Of a stretch of DNA of 64,000 nucleotides, positions 49,171 through 61,424 are shown in pieces. Both the position numbers and the translations under genes were made by a program. Source of the DNA: Chaunax sp. Z400 (taxonomy: Eukaryota > Chordata > Actinopteri > Lophiiformes > Chaunacidae). Within the stretch, counting starts at the first letter, position 1, and every line of letters starts with the position of its first letter. Location of the stretch: assembly GCA_037577475.1 (NCBI GenBank), contig CM075184.1:30835094-30899093 (forward strand). Reading direction: 5' to 3'. Under the pieces are notes generated by a model, which worked only from the letters and a program-made list of their open reading frames with translations, was not told the DNA's origin and searched no databases.

Positions 49171-50673
49171 TGAGACAGAAGCCCCATTTACACAGCCTTT
49201 TCAAGGCGGGACTGGTGCGCCTTTATTCTGCCCCGACATTCTGTATAAATGCAATGAAGGTGCAACGGGGCTCCTGTTTTATTCTTTTGTTCCAAACGTG
49301 AGGTGGAAAGTCAAGACAGGGCTGTGACATTTTGACGACATATTATGCGGGCTGTCCAAACTGTAGACTGTAAAAGCAGCTAGTAGCAGTTAGCAGCTAA
49401 CTCAGAAAAGAAGAAAAAAATCAGATTAGGAGCCCCTAATCTGATCAGAGGACAAGGTCAACCGTCACCATGTTACAGGGAAGATGAATCGGGTTTTTTT
49501 TGCCGTATGAATCCGACACTGCTGTGTTACACGTCACACCTCTTTTGCTCTCAGAACCCCAGCTCGCTATTTAAAATCAGACACTGGAGCGGCGTTGTTC
49601 CGGCACTGTCTTGTTCAGCGTAAACAAACAAAAGGTGTTGGTAGCGAAGGGTCTTCGCTGTTGCGCTGTTGCACAATCTCTGTGTAAAAAAGGCTAGAGA
49701 GAAAAAGTGCACATTTATTTTAGTCCTCTATTGCTTGAAGTGAATGTTGCTTCTCTCTGCACCCCATATCATAGATGTATCAAGGAATAGATGAGATGTT
49801 TGGACATGGCGCTCCAGTCATTCGATTAGCACGATAGCGGCCTATTATTATTATGTACAAAACGAGTAGTTCGCATTTCCTGGAACAGTTCTTTATACTT
49901 TTAAATCTTTATTAATCAATGAAACAAGCCTCTTTTGATCCCGAGGCATCATATGACACACAGTTCTCACTATGAACACTACATTATCTTTGCCACACAT
50001 ACAAATACTGCCATTGTAAATACTCACCAGAGCATTAAATAGGTCATAGTCCATGAGTGAGAATAGTCCCCAACAAATGGACTTTTACTCCTGTGTAAGA
50101 AATGTTTCCTAGGAACCACAGTTCACAGCTGTTTTAAACAATTTTAGGATATTACTTTGCCGTTTTTATAAAAATGTACTATAGAGTAACATCATCAATA
50201 GCATCGTAGACAACAAGAAAAAATACAAGAAAAGCACTTATTTCAAAAGATGTAAGTAACCTTATTAAAGTTCCTTTTATGAAGACCACAGCATGACTGG
50301 AGCATTTATGAATCTTATATGAAGTTTATGCTTACAAGGAGTTTTTGAAAATTTCAGTTCAGCTGAGTCCCGTGTCAGAATTTGCATGGGTGAAACTTAT
50401 ATTTGTTTTTCCTCTATTAGCCTTTTATTCTTTTGTACTGTTTTCCACATACTGCACTCCATTATGCTACTTGCCAGCTACACAATCGCAATCAGTTTCT
50501 CTGTTTCTGATTTTGTCTGCAATAACGTGTGCAGGAAAACACAGAAGGGTAAAATGGTGTAAAATAAGATTGTCATGTATGTCAACACAATGTGGCTGAA
50601 GACAGAACCAGCAAAGAGGCCTTATTATTGACAAGCTCCTCCTCTCCTCTCCTCTCCTTAGGTTCTATCCATT

Positions 50674-50722
<49 letters not shown>
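50674..50722 (+). repeat. (CT)24 microsatellite
   Basis: A pure CT run, preceded at about 50638-50658 by a (CCTCT)n pentanucleotide run. Confidence 0.96.
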
Positions 50723-50727
<5 letters not shown>

Positions 50728-52129
50728 GTCTCTGTCCCCCGCTCCAAACAAGTCAAATGTCTGAAGAGATGTATCGAAGTATCCCTGTGCTCTCTGTACG
50801 ATGGATATGTCATATGACATAATGCCTCCCAGCACCCATCACAGATAAAATGACAGATGCTGTTTTTTGCCTCATGGATCTTTCTTGGCCAAGCTGATTT
50901 TGAGACTTCAAGTTTTCCTCTCCTCCTCCCTCTGTTTGTGCCTCTGCTCTCCCACTTTTTCTCTTCTTTTCACTTTTTCTTTTCATCCACCGTGACCTTA
51001 CAAAGCCTGCCATTTTGTTTTTCATGGAATTTCAGACACAATTACCGTGTAATTGCTAGCGACAAGGAAAGCATGGTTGTTGATATCTCACTTTCCCTTT
51101 TAACTGACACTCAGCCATCTGCTTGGTTTAGTGTTGGTGTTTACCCCTCCCATCCCCACTCCCTCCTACACAACATGATTTCCTGCGAATGCTGGTGAGA
51201 GGGATCAGACTCCGTAGTTACTGACAACAACACAATGGTGTTTGCTGGCACATGGAGGGCATGTAAAGACAGAGGGTAGAAGGGAGGCTCTGTTGAGCAA
51301 ATTTTTGGACAAGCTCTGACCTTTCTGTCTGTATTTGGATCACGTAAGGCTGCCGCTGTCCCTGAAGGGAATGAGGCATTCTGGGAGCTGTGACACGCTA
51401 TGGGAGCAGCGATGTCTGGCTATATTTGCCGTCTTCCTCCTCCGCACCATGAACCACTGCGGCTACCGCACCACCCCAGCACCAACTGCCTATGGCTACG
51501 ACTGCCCATCCGTACAGGTGGATGGATGGCTTTGATTACTTAAATCTGTGGCACTGTCACTGGGCTGACTTGTGAGTGGCAGTAATTGGCATGGTGGTAG
51601 GCAGGCCCATCTTTCACATGTGGTCAGCCATGATTGACCTGATGAGGCCAGGGCTGCTCACTAAAGTGAGGGTCCGGTGAGCCCCGGGATGCCGGCGAGC
51701 TGGCTCGACCCACTTGTGCCTTGACCTGTGGCCTCTCCCAGCATGCCATTTCTTACCAGAGACCAGGGCCAGACTGGGCTATTATTTCATCCCAGGCCAA
51801 CAAAAGTCTATGTTTACTGGAACTGTGTAGTTGAAATATTTTAATGTTAACTGTTGATGCCAGAAACATATGTTTTAGTTTTATTACTACATTCAACAAC
51901 TGCTCCAACAGACATCCAGAATAGTCAAAAAGAGTCTTTGGTTTCAAGTGTCTTCAGTTCGACAGCTGTTCCTTCATTACTAAGGCTACAGAATTAGATA
52001 TTCATATGTATAATTTCTCTACACCACTGTGAGTGTTTGTTCTGCACTTGACATTTCCTCAGAGCTCCGACGTGACTGGAGCTGCTTCTATCTGACAGAA
52101 AAGAGTAAACGTGGCTTTATGACCTCCAT

Positions 52130-52487
52130 CAATGAGGTTATGTTTCCACCCGTGTCCGCTGGTTAGTTTGATTGTCAGCAGGATTACACAAAAACTACTG
52201 GCGGGATTTCCACAAGACCTGGTGGAAGGATGGAGCATGGTCCAGGAAAGAACCCGTTAAATTATGGTGCAGATCCAGATAAAGGGGCGTATCCAGGATT
52301 TTTTTTTCTCCACTTCCTTTAACATTGTGATGTAACCATTTTTTTAACATAATGCATAATTACACAAAAACTATTCAACCAATTTCCATGAACATTTGTG
52401 GAGGGGTGCCAGGCAACCTGACCAACATGTGTTGGATTGTTCTGCCTTGGCGGAGGTATAGGCTCTCCTGAGTGCCATTCTGGTTTT
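52130..52487 (+). repeat. dispersed teleost repeat, near full length
   Basis: It starts GAGGTTATGTTTCCACCCG, continues TTACACAAAAACTACTGGCG, GGTGGAAGGATGGAGCATGG and AACCCGTTAAATTATGGTGC, and ends TTGGCGGAGGTATAGGCTCT then CTGAGTGCCATTCTGG. I recognise this motif order as one of the commonest dispersed repeats of percomorph fishes. A shorter copy lies at 21374-21520. No coding capacity. Confidence 0.65.
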
Positions 52488-54189
52488 CCATATTATTTGC
52501 ACACACACATCTCCTGCTTTCCCTTACATACATGTAATACATGTAATTTATGTAGATTTAAAAAAAATAGAGAATAAACTCAGGAAAGGTAGTTGTCATA
52601 TTGTGACATGCTGAGGACGGCCTTGCTAGCATGTTTTTACCTTGTAGCATTTTTTTTTTTTATGGACCATTCCACTGGTTTTAAACATATCTGCAATTCC
52701 AAATTTAAAAAAAAAATGAATCAAATCGAATCCCAGCAGACACATACAAGCTAATTTTACAGCAATAAGAATTTTGGGCCAAAAATCATATTAACATATA
52801 AATGAGAATGTATTTGATTACACAGAGAGAAAATAATAATACTGGCCTCACAGTGCTGACACAGTCCGCGGCTGCCAGAGCCAGTAGGTGTGGTGGAGGT
52901 TAGTTGGCGGTAAAAGTGGCCTGGCTACCCTCACTCATCATCCAGCATCCAAGACAAGTATAAGGAGGCGGGAGCTGGAGGGACTTTTGTTTGGTCCTTG
53001 TAAATTCATACCCATCATATGTTTGCAATTAAGGCCTGTCTGTACTGTGTGTTTACAGAGTGGTGCAATCAATATAATTGTGAGAGGGTGTTTTTCACTG
53101 AAATGTCTGTCTTATTTCTCTGCGTCTGGGTTCAAGTGGGCACTTGCTGGATTTGTTTCTCAGTGTTTCCAAATGTAAATGCATCTCTTGATTTGTATCA
53201 GCCTCTGTATACATTCTCCTTTTATCGTTCTTGTTTTTCCTGGATCAAATGCAAACAACAAGGGCTCCATTTCACAGTGAGACGTCAGCTCAGATCTGTG
53301 TCAGCGGCGTTGTTCGTTAAGAGGGGAAAATCTGTTCGTATCCAGGGCGATGTGAGGAGCAATAGAACACACGTATAAAAAATGATGGCTCCCCCTGCCA
53401 TTGGAGCATGTCACCACTGTTTTTCTCAGCTTGTGTTTGGCTAGTTAAATAATAAAAATCTCTGAACACTATGCTGCACCTGAAGATCTGGATGCTGTTA
53501 GTGAATCTTTTTGATCTCATCTGTGCTCTGCAAGAGAGATTATTTTCTTAATTGGAGGTGTATACATGCTTAGAGCCCACAAAATGCCTCACTATTGATA
53601 CTGTCAGTATGTTTGCCAGTCAGCAATGATTACCTCATTTATGGGACCTGGAAAACAATAAAACACTACTATTACTTCTGAACTGTTCGTATCTTTCCCA
53701 ATGAAAACTATCCGTATGACTGCACCGCTGAAAATTGAGGGCAAATTTCCAGACGGAGAAAATGCAAAACACACATCTATAAAGGATAAAACAAATTTAA
53801 TGAAAGACAAATAAAAAACAGTCATTTGATGTTTCTGATAAAGAGCACAATAATTTTATTTGCAGCTCCCACAAGAACAGAACGCTTGATACGTAAAGAC
53901 AGTCTCTCAGTCTCTCAGTACACTCCAGCATGTGGAGTGTAGTTGGATCAATGTGTTTCTGAAGGTCACTATGCAGCAGTGTTGGTGGCTGCTGTTGATT
54001 AATACCGATGACCTTCACATGTTGAAAACTCAAAACTGGAATATTCCCTCCTGATTAGTTTCAAGATTCCTGCGCAGCTTTAGAAAAGCGTGCAAAATCA
54101 ATTTGACCATTTCTGTGTCGGAGAGAATTCAGGAACTGGACAGAAACAAATGTTCACAACGAGAATATGAAACATGTAGATGCTTAAAA

Positions 54190-54580
54190 AGTTACAATGT
54201 TCACCATGTTCACTAGCTTACTTTTGCTTTGTTAGCATGCTATAACGTGATAATTATCACATACATCGTAAAATACAATGTAGAGCCGAGGCTGTGAATC
54301 AGAAAATTTGGACAAGTTGAAAATTTAAACCACATGGTGCCACTGCTGTAGATGAAAAGTTCAGGAATAACTAAACTTATAACAGCTCATCTAGTAGATG
54401 TCTGGACATTTCACCTCAAGACCACAAATACTGACCTCATGGAGGACGGCAGAGGAAAAGTCAGGGGGAGTCATCATTAGGTATCGTCCTCTGAGAACCA
54501 TACATACTCGTGGAAATCCATCCGATGTTCTGACCGACATTCCCATCCATGCAGCAGTGATAGGTCCCAGTATGCATGAC
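54190..54580 (+). repeat. dispersed teleost repeat (GCTAAC/CACAATG type), copy 3
   Basis: It contains GTTCACCATGTTCACTAGC, TTAGCATGCTATAACGTGAT, then GGACATTTCACCTCAAGACC, GAGGACGGCAGAGGAAAAGT and CCTCTGAGAACCATACATAC. This is the same motif order as 34200-34920. It ends about 430 bp before the terminal taf4 exon. Confidence 0.55.
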
Positions 54581-55006
54581 TGTAAATGTTATCATTGTGT
54601 GTGACAATATTTCAGTGATTTTAAACATCAGTAAACTCCATGGTGTCATTTAAAAAAAAAAATTTTTTTTCAATTTTTTCAGCAGACATATTAAGTGCTA
54701 AGTGCTCATTGCTGCTGTGCTTTACTGTTCAGAAATTTTGTGTAAGTCAGACAGTTTGAAGTCAGTTTTTTAAGTGATGCCTTTCCGTTCATAAGCTCAC
54801 TGAAAATATCACTACCTGGGTGTTCGGTCTGTTCCAAGCACAGCGTCGTTTCTGTTGTTGGAAACTAACTAGAAACAGCTGGAATCATAATTATAGTCCA
54901 TATAAAGGTAATAATAATCCTTGAACTGTCTGACTTGTAAATGTAAATATTAAGAAGGCGGTGTGACGTCCCTCTCCTCACCTTTTGACCTCTCCCTTGT
55001 CTCCAG

Positions 55007-55180
55007 GTTTCAGGCAGCACGACGGGCTCCCTGGCCAGCTCCTCCACCCCGTCCACCTCATCGCGCCAGTACACACGGCAACGCATCACTCGCGTCAACC
55101 TCAGGGACTTAATTTTCTATATGGAGCAGGAGAGAGAGACCGCCCACTCGCTCCTCCTTTACCGTGCCCTGCTCAAGTAG
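55007..55180 (+). CDS. taf4: taf4 terminal coding exon
   Basis: The 174-nt coding part (57 codons plus TAG at 55178-55180) begins in phase 0 after TTGTCTCCAG. It first encodes a Ser/Thr-rich spacer (VSGSTTGSLASSSTPSTSS). Then comes the conserved family C-terminus, with QRITRVNLRDLIFYMEQERE and, later, SLLLYRALLK. In TAF4 proteins this region contributes the last histone-fold helix and contacts within TFIID. As remembered, human TAF4 has LENERETSHSLLLYKAFLK here and TAF4B has MEQERE...LALLK; this exon mixes the two. The 3' UTR follows directly. A different overlapping frame (55164-55562) is an artefact. The stop position agrees with the family's C-terminus, so the gene end is complete. Confidence 0.95.
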   Translation, partial: VSGSTTGSLASSSTPSTSSRQYTRQRITRVNLRDLIFYMEQERETAHSLLLYRALLK

Positions 55181-57150
55181 CTTCTGGTCCACTCAGCGCC
55201 CACCTCAACCTCCTCCACTTCCTCCTCTTCCCCAGCCACGTGCCTTCAGATCAGGTCTAATGTTTCAGCTCTGTGTCTCCGTATGTACTGTAGTGACGTT
55301 TGATGTAGCTTTTAATAAGGAGAGAGCGAGGGAAGCAGATGAAAATGAAAGTGTAGTTTCATGTCTTCTTTGTTTAGAGTTAAGTTTAAAGGCCATATCA
55401 GATTCTTTGTGTTTGTTCAAGGAACAAAGTGATTTTTGTGTCACAGGAGTTGCTCCATGTATGTTTGGTAGGTATTTATGTGACATCATTGGCAAAGTAG
55501 GCATTATTTTAGCAAAGAGAATTATGTTCCCACCTAGATACAGCCCACGATATTGTTGTTGAATGAATGTGAATGAGTGCAGGTCAGCTGATCAGTAGAT
55601 TAGAGACTGCACTGATTTCCATAGCGAGACATCATTCTGAAACATTAAGATTCCAAATAACAGCATCATGTTAAGTTTCCTAACTGTATGTGTAAATAGT
55701 TCTTTTAGAATTATTTTACAGCATGTATATTTTTATCACGTGTAAGCTTTGTAAGAAAAGGAGTAACCCATGTGTCGATATGATGAAACCTGATGTTTTG
55801 TAAAACCATGTTACTTTGAATGAGTCGAGATTAGACAGTTTATTATGGTCACATGTAGAATACATGATAAAAGACAGAGTCCCTATGACCCTTCTGCAAA
55901 GGTCAGTAAACAAAACCATCGTCGCACTATGACACCATTTAATGAATGGTCACCCTTGTTGAGTGAGTTAATGTCCTTTTTTTTCTTTTCTTTTTTTCTT
56001 TTTTTTTTACCCACAAATAATGTGAACATTGTTTTTATGACTAGATGTTTGTATGTTGTGTACTATCATGCTCACAGGTTTTAAACTGGTTGAGGTGAGT
56101 TTTGCTTCAGTATTGTTGGAGGGGTGATGACTGGGGAGAGTGAAACATTCCTCTGTCTTTTCCTCTCACTGTCCTCCCCCTTCAGCCCCCACCAATGTTA
56201 GTAATGACTGAATGATGAAGGTAGTCCATGAAGCGATTCAGTGAACAGCACTTATACTCGTGGACTCTGGTCCTAAATTGAATATCACAGCTGTAAAGTC
56301 ATGTTTAAGTGTAGGAATTGATTTCAGTCGACAATGGATTTGTGTTTTGTTCCTATTTTGTTTCTATCTTTGTGTCACTGGTTGAAGAGATGATTGGGAC
56401 AAAATGCTTGCTTTTTACATGTCCTATTGAATTGCCTTTTTAAAAAAAAAATCATTATCGTATTATGTAATAATGTCCATTATGTTTTTCTATTTAACTA
56501 AATATATTGGCCTCTATGCAGCTTTTCTTGTCACATTGAAATTTATTTAAATATGGGTGACATTTTGAACAACTGTTGTGCATTGTACATTTTGACAGCA
56601 CTTTTTTAATATCTATTTTACCTGACAACTCAAAGCTGTCAATGTATTATAGCAAAGAATTGAAATTTTAAGTAGTAAACAGTATTGCCAACGTCTGTCA
56701 AAAGAGACTTATTTTTTAACTATTAATATATTTTCTTTTCTTTACTTGTTGGATTGGCTTTACGCTCGACACACATTTTCATAAATTTTATCTCCAAAAT
56801 ACTGCGTTTTCAAAACAAGCACAACAACAATGTTTTCAGATGTTTTTATTAGTGATTTCTATGGTTTCTGGTGGTTTCACAGGAGGACATTTCTACTACT
56901 ACTACTACTACAGCTTTTTAGCCAAAATGTTAGGACAGTGTTACTGATGTAAACAGATGGAGAAAATAACATTTCAATGTAAGGATGATTTGTAAATATT
57001 GTTTACAAAACTATGTGTTTATTAGAACCACGTTATTTTTGGTAAACTCTTGTACATATCTTGAAAATTTCCTGTTTGTGTGAAAAAAACAATACTTAAG
57101 TATTTGTACCTATTTTGTAAAGGAATAAATAAGCTGTTTACTAAACTGAG
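55181..57150 (+). other. taf4: taf4 3' UTR
   Basis: About 2 kb of AT-rich non-coding sequence runs from the stop codon to the first AATAAA. It contains two perfect Pumilio-type sites TGTAAATA (55691-55698, 56991-56998), a (CTA)n run at about 56893-56911, and several T-tracts. No intron signals or coding frames of interest. The right limit is an estimate from the poly(A) signal. Confidence 0.7.
57124..57129 (+). terminator. taf4: taf4 poly(A) signal AATAAA
   Basis: This is the first canonical AATAAA after the taf4 stop codon. It is followed 30-60 bases on by T-rich sequence (GTTCTTCTTTTCTTTG) that can serve as the downstream element. Cleavage is expected at about 57140-57155. Confidence 0.7.
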
Positions 57151-57825
57151 CAGTTTTGCACTTTGCCCCGTTCTTCTTTTCTTTGACTCTACCAGCTTAC
57201 ACATTTAAATGTTTACAGGAGTCTTAGCAATTTAAAAAAATCATTTTAATCTAAAATTACCTCATAACTAAGCAATATGTTTTTCTCTGTTCATTCCTTA
57301 AAAAAATTTAAATTAAAACTGTTATGTTTTTGCAAGACAGTTTTACCTAAGTCAACTGCTAAATCAGCCTGCTTCATTTCCATTTCTAACGTTGCACATG
57401 CTAAGTACAAACTGAGTCAAGCGCTGCTGCTCAACTTAGAAAAGTCCCCCCCAGGTTTCTGCTGCTAATTAAGCAGAAGCATTTTTGAAAAGACCAAACT
57501 GTTTAACTCAGTGTAAAATATTGGGGTTTGAGAGCATATTGTTTTTTTCAATATCTCAGCCTGTTCCCTGTTCCCCTGGAGCTGTAGACTGCTGATCTGG
57601 ATACAGCCCTGAAGATGACCTTCCCTCCCTCAGATGCTTTGGTACGGAGTCAGAGTCATCAGTTCACTTATAGGACACAGAAGCTTAGCGACTGTGATCA
57701 CATATATAACACTTTTAAGAGATCACCAATAGCACAAGCAAAAGTGAGCTGTTGCACAAGAGAGATAAATGCTAGAACTAAGCCTTCCCTTTTGAAGTTA
57801 ATGGAACAGCAATGAGATACACATC
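57151..57825. other. intergenic gap between convergent gene ends
   Basis: About 0.7 kb separates the predicted cleavage sites. I see no gene, RNA or repeat in it. The gap is defined only by the two predicted poly(A) signals, so longer transcripts could overlap. Confidence 0.5.
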
Positions 57826-60800
57826 AGATATACAGTACATCCTTTTATTATCTCAAATATGCAAGAAAAGTCAAATGGAGACACCGTAAATGAACACATG
57901 CCCTTTAATACCACAGTCTAATTGTTTTTAAACACTTTAAATAATATACATTTGCACCTTATGATACCCTTTGAAATTCATTAATCCGTATGTACACAAT
58001 GTAATGCTTTGAATTCTTTTCATTCTTTTTGTGGAGAGGTCTCTTAAAAACAACAAGGGTCCCGTGAAACCCAGAGTCCTGATAATTCAATATACAGTAA
58101 CTGTACAACTGACCCGCGTCAGAGGAGGAGTGGATGCCATGTCAAGTGGCTGAAACACTGACCAGTATTTCATCTGAAAGGGTTGCATGTGTGAACACGT
58201 CAGCGAAGCTCCCAGTCCTGTTGAATCTGTCTCACTCTGCAGTTAACCTGCCACTTAGCTGAAAAGGGGGAACCCCAGGTTGGATTATTGCAGACAGACA
58301 AACACAAAATTGCAACTTTTGTTCACTTTTTTTTCTCACTTTAAGCATAGGACGAATGGTCAGATCTGTTTTCATTCATATATACATGACCTCTTAGCAC
58401 TTCGGAGCTGTTAAGAGCCTCGTCTGTGATTTCAAAATGCCACACAATGGGAAAATATGTCTTCTCTCCAACCTCCCTGAAGGAATGTAATTCTTGCAGA
58501 TGTGTGGTTTTAGTACAACCTTGATCATTATTTTTACTCCTGTCCTCAAGTATCATCCCAGATGAGTTTCTACAACTCGTATCAACTGCATCAAAGGAGA
58601 AGTCGCCTGGCTGTACAGCATGTTCTGAGGATGCTCAGAGTTGACTCATCAGTTTGTTTGGTTTGCTGTGGTGTGGTCCAGTGAGCCACAGCATAGGAGG
58701 GCGTTTTGAAAACCAGGGCACGGGGATGACACAGCAGCAGGGGGTGCAGCCCGAGTTTCTACTGGTACCGCTGAGCTGGGAGCCTTCAGGAAGGCGGAGG
58801 AGGCGGGGGGGGTGAGGAGCGCTGTGAAAGGCCCAACATGCCTCGGCACATGAAAGGCCTGGTTGACCATTCCCTTTGAGGCGACTGGATGCAAAGGCGC
58901 AGGCCACTGGCAGGTCACAACAAAGATGGGCTTGATTGTAAGAGAGAGCCCCAGGCGGGAGTGCTCTGGACTGGGAGCTACACTTAAACGCAGCTCGTCT
59001 TTATACACTCATTGGCCTTGTTTAACCAGCAGCCATCCAGAGAGGACAGACATTAGGACAACATGGTCTGAAGCACTACCACCCATTTTTAATTAACAGC
59101 TAGTTTATAAAAAACAACCCCAGTAAAAGTCGAACAACTGCCAGAGCCGGCGAAGATCAGAATGAGCTTCTCTTTTTCATCAGTCTTTTGGAATGGAAGA
59201 AACGGCATCTGTAAGTTACACGCAAATATAAAGCGCAAAAACTTGGCCTCTCTTGTTTCTGTCTTTGATCCAGAAATGTTGAGAATAAGACCAAAAGAAT
59301 GAGAGCAGGGTAGAGTAAATGCTGCCCACTCGCCTCTTTGTGAATAACATGCTGATGATGGAGTACAGTTCATTTTGGGTTCTGCCATACACACAAGAGG
59401 AGAACCATTGAAATAATCTTGGCCTAGAAGTGACAATATTGAAACAAGACTTTGTCTCTCAAGCGTTGTTTGAAGGTACTCTTGAGTTATCCTCAACAAA
59501 ACTATCAGGACTTGAAGGCCTGGAGGGACAAACGTTGGTGCCCCTCATACAGCTTTGAATAATGCATTGTGTCGTCTTCAGCTATATAAACTGTAAAAAG
59601 AGATGATGTCTCCATGTTTGTACAATCAACAAAATAGGCACCTTATCTCCTTTGGCACCGACAGCATTTGCTCTGTTATATTATGTTATGCCTGTTGTAA
59701 GTAGTCTCTTAAAAAAACAAGACAATAAAGAGCTTGACTAACACTGGTCACTGGGTTCAGACAAGTGTTTGGTGGGAATGGATCAGGGCAGCTCTTCTGG
59801 AAATGTTTAAGTGCAAAGAAACGTTTAGAAGCATTTAGAGTACATCTCTTGCTGATCGTGAGACATACTGGTAAACGTCAGCTCTCTATTTTGGTCCTCA
59901 GGTCTTTAATATTCTAACTCAACAAAACGGAAACCCACTTTGAGCTTGTGCAACTTCAACCTGAATTTCAAGTCTCCAAACTCTCTTAAACTTTAGCTAA
60001 ACACGAACAAAGGTTTGCGCTCATGGAAGAGAATCCGATCGGAGATATGTTTTAGAGCTAACGAGCAGTAATTCCACAGCACTTTTTTTTTATGTGTGCT
60101 ACACATTTGACTATAAACAATGTTGAAACATTCAGGTTCTCTTCCATCCAGGCTTGAACAATGAGACTTTTTCCGGCTCTGAATGCACTGCCAGCCAGAT
60201 TGCTTTAGCCACATAGCCTGCAGACATCTGAGTTTCTGCAGCTACTGCCAAGAAACGCTCCCCCACAAGCTTTAAAAGCTTAATGAATACAACGTTCATA
60301 CATCCTTCATATTGGAGAAAGGAAAAAAAAAAAAAGAGACATTAAAAATTATCCTATTAATAATAATTGTTTACACCATGTCATGATAAGAACAGCAAAA
60401 GGAGCAAGAAGAACATACTCTAGAAACAACAATGAAAATTTTAATAAACAATCAGTTTGGCAAACAATGCTGCTTTCAATGAGACTCCGCCGTCTGTAGC
60501 GAGGCCCGTGGAGTGAGGTGGGATGGGGGTGGAGAGTCGTGGGGTCTGGGGGATTGGGGCCTTTTGGGGGAGATGGGATTATTTCCTCTTCATGTCATCC
60601 TTAACTGTGTCTCCTCTGCCAAACCTCTTAGTCCCACAGCAGGCCAGACTTGGAAGACGTGGGCCTCATACCAGCACAGAAGTGGATGAAACACTGCTAG
60701 AAGAGGGGCAGAAAGGTGGGTGTGTTAAGAAGTGGAGTGCATTGAGGTTGAAGGAGGGGAGGGTTGTGTCACTTGTTCAAGCGAGCTGCTGAGTCCATTT

Positions 60801-61058
60801 GTCGTCGTTGTTTTCATCACAGTCCACAATCAAAAACTTCTGCTGCTGATTTTTTTTCCTTGGTTTGTACTACATTCCCCAGAGTTCTGCAGAGCTGACG
60901 AGGTAAACACGCCTCTACTAATACTTAGGTAAGTTGGGCAGGTGGTGGTTGTGATTCTGTTAAGGCATGGAGGGGTCAGGAATAGGAAGGTTGGGGTGGT
61001 GTGAGAAGATGGAAGGCGTATTGGGGGGCGGGGTTAGCAGTTCCTCTCCCAGAATGCT
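57826..61058 (-). other. kctd1/15: probable 3' UTR of the KCTD1/15-family gene
   Basis: On the minus strand no AATAAA was found between the stop codon (61059) and 57849, giving a ~3.2 kb UTR if the distal site is used. A proximal ATTAAA variant at about 60436-60441 could give a ~0.65 kb form. A Pumilio-type TGTATATA lies at 58386-58379 on the minus strand. No coding sequence was recognised. The extent is inferred from signals only. Confidence 0.5.
57844..57849 (-). terminator. kctd1/15: distal poly(A) signal AATAAA of the KCTD1/15-family gene
   Basis: TTTATT on the + strand, hence AATAAA on the minus strand. It is the only canonical hexamer found downstream of the minus-strand stop in this window before the taf4 3' end. 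Confidence 0.5.
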
Positions 61059-61217
61059 TTAGTCCAGGGGTTCCTGTTTTATCCTGATGGGAGTGTTGAT
61101 GGACAGACTCCGCCGGTCCTCACGACACAACACATACTCGCTGAACTGGGAGGAGTCGACTCCGCCGCCACAAGATGCCGCCACGCTGAAACCTTTCTGG
61201 AAAAGGCGCTCCAGGAC
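61059..61217 (-). CDS. kctd1/15: terminal coding exon of a KCTD1/KCTD15-family BTB protein
   Basis: KCTD1 and KCTD15 are BTB/POZ proteins that repress AP-2 (TFAP2) transcription factors and affect neural crest formation. This minus-strand exon follows acceptor CTGTTTTCAG (61218-61227). It encodes 52 residues in phase 0 plus TAA: VLERLFQKGFSVAASCGGGV, then DSSQFSEYVLCREDRR, a short variable stretch and the family's terminal IRIKQEPLD. As remembered, human KCTD15 has LFQRGFSVAASCGGG and CREERR here, whereas KCTD1 has LQQRGFEIVGSCGGG and RRELRR. The core therefore favours KCTD15, while IRIKQEPLD and linkage to a TAF4-family gene favour KCTD1. The BTB domain is encoded further right, outside the window. 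IKQEP resembles a sumoylation consensus. Confidence 0.92.
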   Translation of the reverse strand, partial: VLERLFQKGFSVAASCGGGVDSSQFSEYVLCREDRRSLSINTPIRIKQEPLD

Positions 61218-61424
61218 CTGAAAACAGAGGGGCGAAAGAGAAAGAGAGTCAAGAGAAGGGTATAAAAAACAAGCTGCCATGTCAGTAGAGCTCAATCTGA
61301 CTGAAGAATTACTGAGAGAGAGGCAGGTCTTCTCAGAAAAGAAGGGCTCAACTTTTCTGGGAAATCAACTTCATATTTACCTTTAATGTCTGTAAATATG
61401 AATCTTCTCATCTAACTTTTGGCG

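Larger units (their letters stand above)
26028..55006 (+). other. taf4: taf4 last intron, 29 kb
   Basis: A single 28,979-bp intron separates the nuclear-motif exon from the terminal exon. It is bounded by GTATGA and CTCCCTTGTCTCCAG. No intermediate exon is needed: the protein reads directly from the SGTE end of one exon to VSGSTTGS of the next, as in the variable spacer of TAF4-family proteins. It hosts the mobile-element relics listed separately plus several low-repeat stretches. 26100-33400 shows nothing coding that I recognise, being mostly AT-rich unique sequence. 42400-44470, 45870-47690 and 50750-52100 are likewise without recognisable features apart from homopolymers. Confidence 0.85.

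Noticed and set aside
55164..55562. 132-codon + strand frame overlapping the taf4 stop codon
   Set aside because: It is out of frame with the conserved taf4 C-terminus and runs into the 3' UTR; no family resemblance.
58635..59499. Minus-strand frames of 90-136 codons downstream of the kctd stop
   Set aside because: They lie within the probable kctd 3' UTR and show no domain or splice signals; most likely chance.
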